Positions 5,026 to 8,382 of a stretch of 8,382 nucleotides of DNA are shown here, piece by piece; the stretch's first letter is position 1, and each line of letters begins with the position of its first letter. The notes under the pieces are model-generated. The model made no database searches, was not told the origin of the DNA, and worked only from the letters and a program-made list of their open reading frames with translations. Location of the stretch: NCBI GenBank assembly GCA_905235425.1, contig CAJOKY010000234.1, positions 1-8,382 on the forward strand. The letters run 5' to 3'. The position numbers and the translations under genes were made by a program. The DNA comes from an uncultured Selenomonadaceae bacterium (GTDB lineage: Bacteria; Bacillota; Negativicutes; Selenomonadales; Selenomonadaceae).

Positions 5026-5932
5026 TAAATTTAGTCTGCGGCGTCCAACCGAGTTCACTTTCAATTTTCGCGGGGTCAATCGCATAGCGCAGATCGTGCC
5101 CTTTTCTGTCCGTGACAAACTCTATTAAGTCTTCGCCTTTGCCCAAAATTTTCAAAATCGTTTTCACAACGTCCAAATTCGTGCGTTCATTATGCCCGCC
5201 AATATTGTAGACTTCGCCGATTTTGCCTTTGCGTAAAATTAAATCAATAGCTGAGCAATGATCTTCTACGAAAAGCCAATCGCGAACATTGGCGCCTGCT
5301 CCATATACCGGCAATTTTTTATCATTCAGCGCGTTTATAATCATAAGCGGGATTAATTTTTCCGGAAAATGGTACGGTCCGTAGTTGTTGGAGCAACGCG
5401 AAATTGTGGCGGGAATTTTGTATGTACGCTGGTATGCCTGTACCAATAAATCTGCCGACGCCTTGCTTGCAGAATAGGGGCTGGACGTATGCAAATTAGT
5501 TTTTTCCGTGAAAAATAAATCGGGTCTGTCAAGCGGTAAATCGCCGTAAACTTCATCTGTCGAAACTTGATGAAAACGTCCAATGCCGTATTTTTTGCAA
5601 GCGTCAAGCAGGACACTTGTACCGATTATGTTTGTGCGCAGGAAAAGCTCGGGGTCTTCAATAGATCTGTCGACGTGACTTTCAGCCGCGAAGTTTACTA
5701 CAACGTCCGGCTTTTCATCTTCAAATAATTTATAAACCTGTGCGCGATCTGCAATATCGCCGCGAATAAATTTAAATTTATCAGACTTCTGCGCGTCGGC
5801 AAGCGTTTCAAGGTTACCGGCATAAGTCAATTTATCGTAGCAGATAACAAAATCTTCAGGGCAATTTTTCAGCAGGTAGTAAACAAAATTACTGCCGATA
5901 AATCCGGCGCCGCCTGTTACAACTATTTTCAT
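5000..5932 (-). CDS. rfbB: dTDP-glucose 4,6-dehydratase, frameshifted near its C-terminus
   Basis: An extended short-chain dehydrogenase of the RfbB/RmlB type that converts dTDP-glucose to dTDP-4-keto-6-deoxyglucose using bound NAD. The dinucleotide loop is TGGAGFIG (6-13), followed by NFAAESHVDRS (80-90), the catalytic T125-D126-E127 in STDEVYG, the Y153xxxK157 pair in YSASK, and SRCSNNYGPYHFPEKLIP (178-195). The enzyme core is complete, but after KFKE (301-304) the frame runs into six foreign residues (NRCMVS) and stops. The expected 34-residue end, GLKK...YGNR, continues in another frame. Loss of 11 nt between two TTAAAGAA copies explains the junction exactly. The start lies 12 nt after rfbC, with GAGAGG overlapping the rfbC stop. 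It probably makes an unstable or inactive protein unless the shift is an artefact. Confidence 0.94.
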   Translation of the reverse strand: MKIVVTGGAGFIGSNFVYYLLKNCPEDFVICYDKLTYAGNLETLADAQKSDKFKFIRGDIADRAQVYKLFEDEKPDVVVNFAAESHVDRSIEDPELFLRTNIIGTSVLLDACKKYGIGRFHQVSTDEVYGDLPLDRPDLFFTEKTNLHTSSPYSASKASADLLVQAYQRTYKIPATISRCSNNYGPYHFPEKLIPLMIINALNDKKLPVYGAGANVRDWLFVEDHCSAIDLILRKGKIGEVYNIGGHNERTNLDVVKTILKILGKGEDLIEFVTDRKGHDLRYAIDPAKIESELGWTPQTKFKENRCMVS

Positions 5933-5944
5933 AATTCATACCTC

Positions 5945-6511
5945 TCAATCAAAGAAAAAATTCAATTCGCCGCGTTCAATGCGTTCACTGAGTGACGGAG
6001 CTTTAGCGTCTTTGTCTGACAAAATCGTAGGCGCGAAGGGAAGTTTAATACCAATCTGCGCGTCGTCCCATTTAATATTGCCGTCACATTGCGGCGCGTA
6101 GTAATTATCAGCCTTGTACTGAATTTCCACGTCATCGGTCAAAGTCAAAAAGCCGTGTGCAAAACCGCGCGGTATAATAAGTTGACGCTTATTTTCTGCC
6201 GAAAGTTCAACCGCCGTCCACTTTGCAAACTGCGGAGAATTTTGACGAATATCAACCGCAAAATCCAAAAGTTTGCCGCGCGTGCAACGTACAAGCTTTG
6301 CCTGCGACATAGGGTTAAGCTGGTAATGCAAGCCGCGCAGAGTTCCCTTGTGCGCCGAGTAGGACTGATTATCCTGCACGAAGTCAAAGTTTAAACCTGC
6401 CGCCTCAAACTTCTGCTTAGACCAGCTCTCCATAAACCAACCGCGCGAATCACCGAAAACCTTAGGCTCAATGATAACGACGCCTTTCAAATTCGTTTCA
6501 ATGACATTCAT
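5945..6511 (-). CDS. rfbC: dTDP-4-dehydrorhamnose 3,5-epimerase
   Basis: A 188-residue cupin-fold epimerase that acts after RfbB on dTDP-4-keto-6-deoxyglucose in dTDP-L-rhamnose synthesis. The family motifs are in order: FGDSRGWFMESW (19-30), QDNQSYS (46-52), GTLRGLHYQ (56-64) with the catalytic base H62, K72, IPRGFAHGF (113-121) with H119, Y132, and LSDKDAKAP near the end. Length is normal and nothing is missing. The ATG at 6511 is chosen because GGAGG lies 8 nt upstream. An ATG at 6526 in the same frame contains that ribosome binding site within its first codons and is not used. It lies 26 nt after the znuB-like gene and 12 nt before rfbB. The partner genes rfbA and rfbD are not in the window. 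Confidence 0.95.
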   Translation of the reverse strand: MNVIETNLKGVVIIEPKVFGDSRGWFMESWSKQKFEAAGLNFDFVQDNQSYSAHKGTLRGLHYQLNPMSQAKLVRCTRGKLLDFAVDIRQNSPQFAKWTAVELSAENKRQLIIPRGFAHGFLTLTDDVEIQYKADNYYAPQCDGNIKWDDAQIGIKLPFAPTILSDKDAKAPSLSERIERGELNFFFD

Positions 6512-6537
6512 AAAACATTCCTCCATTTCAAAATTTG

Positions 6538-7335
6538 CTATTTTACAAAACGCGGCTTTAAAAATAATGTCACAAAGTAAATTACCGCCGCGCAGACTAC
6601 GATAGTTGAGCCTGCCGCAGAATTTAATTCATACGCCAAAAGCAAGCCGACAATGCCGGAGCTTAACGCTACCGCCACGCTTAAAATATGGTACGGCTTG
6701 ACTGAATTTGTCACATTTCGAGCCGCCGCCGCAGGCAGTACCAACAGTGCATTTATTATCAAAATGCCTACCCATTGAATACTTAATGCTACGACGACTG
6801 CCAGCATTACCGCGAAAATTGATTCTATGACGTGCGTATTTATGCCGCGACTTCGTGCCAGTGTTTTGTTTACCGACGAAATTAAAAGCCGGTTGAAAAG
6901 CAACGCCCATAAAATTAAAACCGCGACGAATACTGCCGCCAAGTGAATTAAATCTTCCGGCGTAATGCTTAATAAATCACCTATTAAGAACCTTGAAAAT
7001 TTATTGAACTGTCCGCCTGCAGACATTAACATTAAGCCCAGCGCTATCGCCGTCGAGCTGAATACGCCTATAACCGTATCAGCGCCGCCGTGCGATTTAT
7101 TTTTTATGTACGTTATCAGCAGTGCAAATACCACTGAAAATGTCATCAAGCCTATAATTTCTTCGTCAACGCCGATTAGCGCGCCTATGGCAATGCCGGT
7201 AAATGCGCCGTGTCCGAGTGAGTCTGAAAAAAATGCCATTCGATTGGAGACGACCATTGTTGAGAGTATGCCGAAAAGCGGCGTGACAAGTAGGACTGCG
7301 CACAGCGCATTTTTCATAAATTCATATTCAAACAT
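6538..7335 (-). CDS. znuB: ABC-3 family metal (Zn/Mn/Fe) transporter permease, ZnuB-like
   Basis: A 265-residue polytopic membrane protein with about seven or eight hydrophobic segments (roughly 10-30, 42-57, 60-78, 88-106, 128-149, 172-200, 215-235 and 240-260). Family signatures are MAFFSDSLGHGAF (33-45) and VGILIINALLVLPAAAAR (189-206). It would form the membrane channel of a zinc, manganese or iron importer; the sequence does not separate these substrates. The expected ATPase and substrate-binding genes are not adjacent: upstream is ctpA, downstream is rfbC. The first ATG (7335) sits 6 nt from the heptanucleotide array and has no Shine-Dalgarno sequence; a second ATG seven codons in has none either, so the start is uncertain. 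Confidence 0.9.
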   Translation of the reverse strand: MFEYEFMKNALCAVLLVTPLFGILSTMVVSNRMAFFSDSLGHGAFTGIAIGALIGVDEEIIGLMTFSVVFALLITYIKNKSHGGADTVIGVFSSTAIALGLMLMSAGGQFNKFSRFLIGDLLSITPEDLIHLAAVFVAVLILWALLFNRLLISSVNKTLARSRGINTHVIESIFAVMLAVVVALSIQWVGILIINALLVLPAAAARNVTNSVKPYHILSVAVALSSGIVGLLLAYELNSAAGSTIVVCAAVIYFVTLFLKPRFVK

Positions 7336-7341
7336 TTGTTA

Positions 7342-7467
7342 ATTAGGGATTAGGGAACAGGGATTAGCCATTAGCCATTAGCGATTAACAGCTAAAAGCT
7401 AAAAGCTAAAAGCTAACAGCTAACAGCTAAAACCTAACAGCTAACAGCTAACAGCTAACCCCTAACC
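7342..7467. repeat. In-register array of 18 heptanucleotide repeats
   Basis: The whole ctpA-znuB gap is a period-7 array, 126 nt or 18 units, without a register slip. From the left the units are ATTAGGG, ATTAGGG, AACAGGG, ATTAGCC twice, ATTAGCG, ATTAACA, then ten GCTAAAA/GCTAACA-type units (one CCTAACA), ending GCTAACC and CCTAACC. The left end is ATTAGGG-like and the right end is CCTAACC-like, so the ends are roughly complementary and the centre is rich in AGCT. It resembles the short tandem heptanucleotide repeats known from cyanobacterial and other intergenic regions. The last unit contains the ctpA stop codon. Confidence 0.9.
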
Positions 7468-8382
7468 CCTTATCTGCTCCGTCAAAATTTCTTCAGCTTT
7501 TCTAAGTTGCGCATCAGTACTTGAATCGGTATTTAATTCGCGCGTCATAGGCAAAGGACTTTCCAGCGGTACTTCATAATCCGGCGTAATGCCGACGCCG
7601 TCAATGCTTCTGCCGTTCGGCGTATAATACTTTGCAACAGTCAATTTCAAGCCGTCATCTTTAAACATGGGGATAACCGTTTGCACTGAGCCTTTGCCGT
7701 AAGACTTCACGCCGACTACTACAGCCGCCTTTGTATCCTGCAACGCGCCTGATAAAAGTTCAGACGCACTGGCGCTGTTTTGATCAAGCAACACGACTAT
7801 TGGAAATTTTGTCTTCTCCAATTCAGAATTATAAACTTCCTTTGTACCGTCGCGCTGAATCACTGAAACAATCGGTCCCGCCGGAACAATTTCTTTTGCG
7901 ACTTCAATGCAACTTGTAATTAATCCGCCGGGATTTTGGCGAAGGTCAAGAATTAAACCTTTCATACTTTCGTTTTCAAGATTGTTAAGCGCGGTTTTAA
8001 ATTCCTTGCCGGTATTTTCGCTGAAATTTGAAATGCGAATATAACCCATTGAATCATCGAGCATTTTGCCGGAAACGGTCTGCGCTTTTATAATTTCGCG
8101 CGTAATGGTATAAGTTTTATCTTCTTCGCCGTCACGGTGAATTAAAAGGTCAACGGTAGTACCGACCTCGCCTCGAATTTTTAAAGCAACTTCTGTATAT
8201 TCAATTTCGTTTATGGGTTGTCCGTCCACCGCCAAAATTGAATCGCCTGCCTGCAGACCGCTTTTATCGCTGGGACCGTCGGGAATGACGCTTAAAATTT
8301 GTACGCCGTTCTCTTTAATGCTCATGTAAACGCCTATGCCGCCGAATGCGCCGTTTATATCGATTTTAAGCTGACTGTAAAG
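7462..8382 (-). CDS. ctpA: C-terminal processing peptidase (S41 family), 5' end cut by window edge
   Basis: The 306 visible residues stay open to the right edge, so the N-terminus (signal or membrane anchor and leader helix) lies outside the window. The visible part starts with the GAFGGIGVYMS stretch that opens the PDZ domain, followed by GPSDKSGLQAGDSILAVDGQPI. The serine protease domain follows with GYIRISNFSE and LDLRQNPGG. The catalytic serine is the middle one of SASASE (visible residue 205) and the catalytic lysine is in SYGKGSVQ (230), 25 residues later as in Prc/CtpA. Such enzymes act in the periplasm or at the outer face of the membrane and trim protein C-termini. The last two residues (R-G) and the TAG stop come from the adjoining heptanucleotide array, while the family's usual end (DAQLRKAEEIL) is intact. 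Confidence 0.94.
   Translation of the reverse strand, partial: LYSQLKIDINGAFGGIGVYMSIKENGVQILSVIPDGPSDKSGLQAGDSILAVDGQPINEIEYTEVALKIRGEVGTTVDLLIHRDGEEDKTYTITREIIKAQTVSGKMLDDSMGYIRISNFSENTGKEFKTALNNLENESMKGLILDLRQNPGGLITSCIEVAKEIVPAGPIVSVIQRDGTKEVYNSELEKTKFPIVVLLDQNSASASELLSGALQDTKAAVVVGVKSYGKGSVQTVIPMFKDDGLKLTVAKYYTPNGRSIDGVGITPDYEVPLESPLPMTRELNTDSSTDAQLRKAEEILTEQIRG

Noticed and set aside
4924..5118. Independent 64-residue gene downstream of rfbB
   Set aside because: Its first half is out-of-frame rfbB and its second half is the recognisable rfbB C-terminus; it is a frameshift remnant.
6512..6526. Upstream ATG start for rfbC
   Set aside because: The GGAGG that serves the ATG at 6511 forms part of its first codons, and RfbC proteins normally begin close to the downstream site.
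7342..7467. CRISPR array or G-quadruplex at the heptad repeats
   Set aside because: The units are 7 nt with no spacers, so it is not CRISPR. Only three GGG runs occur on the plus strand, too few for a standard quadruplex.

Overview
The window is a compact, single-strand bacterial region. All nine recognisable genes, plus the tails of two of them, lie on the minus strand. The DNA is AT-rich with many AAA/ATT/TTT codons and strong GGAGG-type ribosome binding sites. HPr carries both His15 and Ser46, as in Firmicutes-type sugar phosphotransferase systems. The dTDP-rhamnose genes fit a cell with rhamnose-containing surface polysaccharide. Together these suggest a Firmicutes-related anaerobe, possibly a diderm Negativicutes member (Selenomonadaceae-like). 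That placement is inference from protein style, not from a marker gene.

Layout, right to left in the direction of transcription: (1) the 3' part of a ctpA-type S41 protease (7462-8382, 5' end outside the window); (2) an in-register 18-unit heptanucleotide array (7342-7467) that fills the whole gap and supplies the ctpA stop codon; (3) a closely packed run made of a znuB-like metal ABC permease, rfbC, rfbB, the hicA/hicB toxin-antitoxin pair and exoA (exodeoxyribonuclease III); (4) a 448-bp gene-free stretch (3164-3611) with direct repeats, a perfect palindrome, a dispersed-repeat-like segment and the probable ptsH promoter and leader; (5) ptsH and ptsI, separated by a clear intrinsic terminator hairpin; (6) a terminator after ptsI; (7) a 3'-truncated (window edge) PLP enzyme that is most likely cobD, L-threonine-O-3-phosphate decarboxylase.

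The most notable observation is that two unrelated housekeeping genes, ptsI and rfbB, each lose their C-terminus to a small frameshifting lesion. In both cases the missing tail is still readable just downstream in the other frame (1100-1162 for ptsI, 4924-5025 for rfbB). The rfbB lesion is well explained by loss of 11 nt between two copies of TTAAAGAA. Whether these lesions are real or assembly artefacts cannot be decided from the sequence alone.

Functionally, rfbB and rfbC are two steps of dTDP-L-rhamnose synthesis, ptsH/ptsI are the general PTS phosphorelay, and cobD belongs to cobalamin side-chain synthesis. The remaining genes are linked only by position. I see no CRISPR array, no RNA gene, no transposase and no convincing new multi-gene system.
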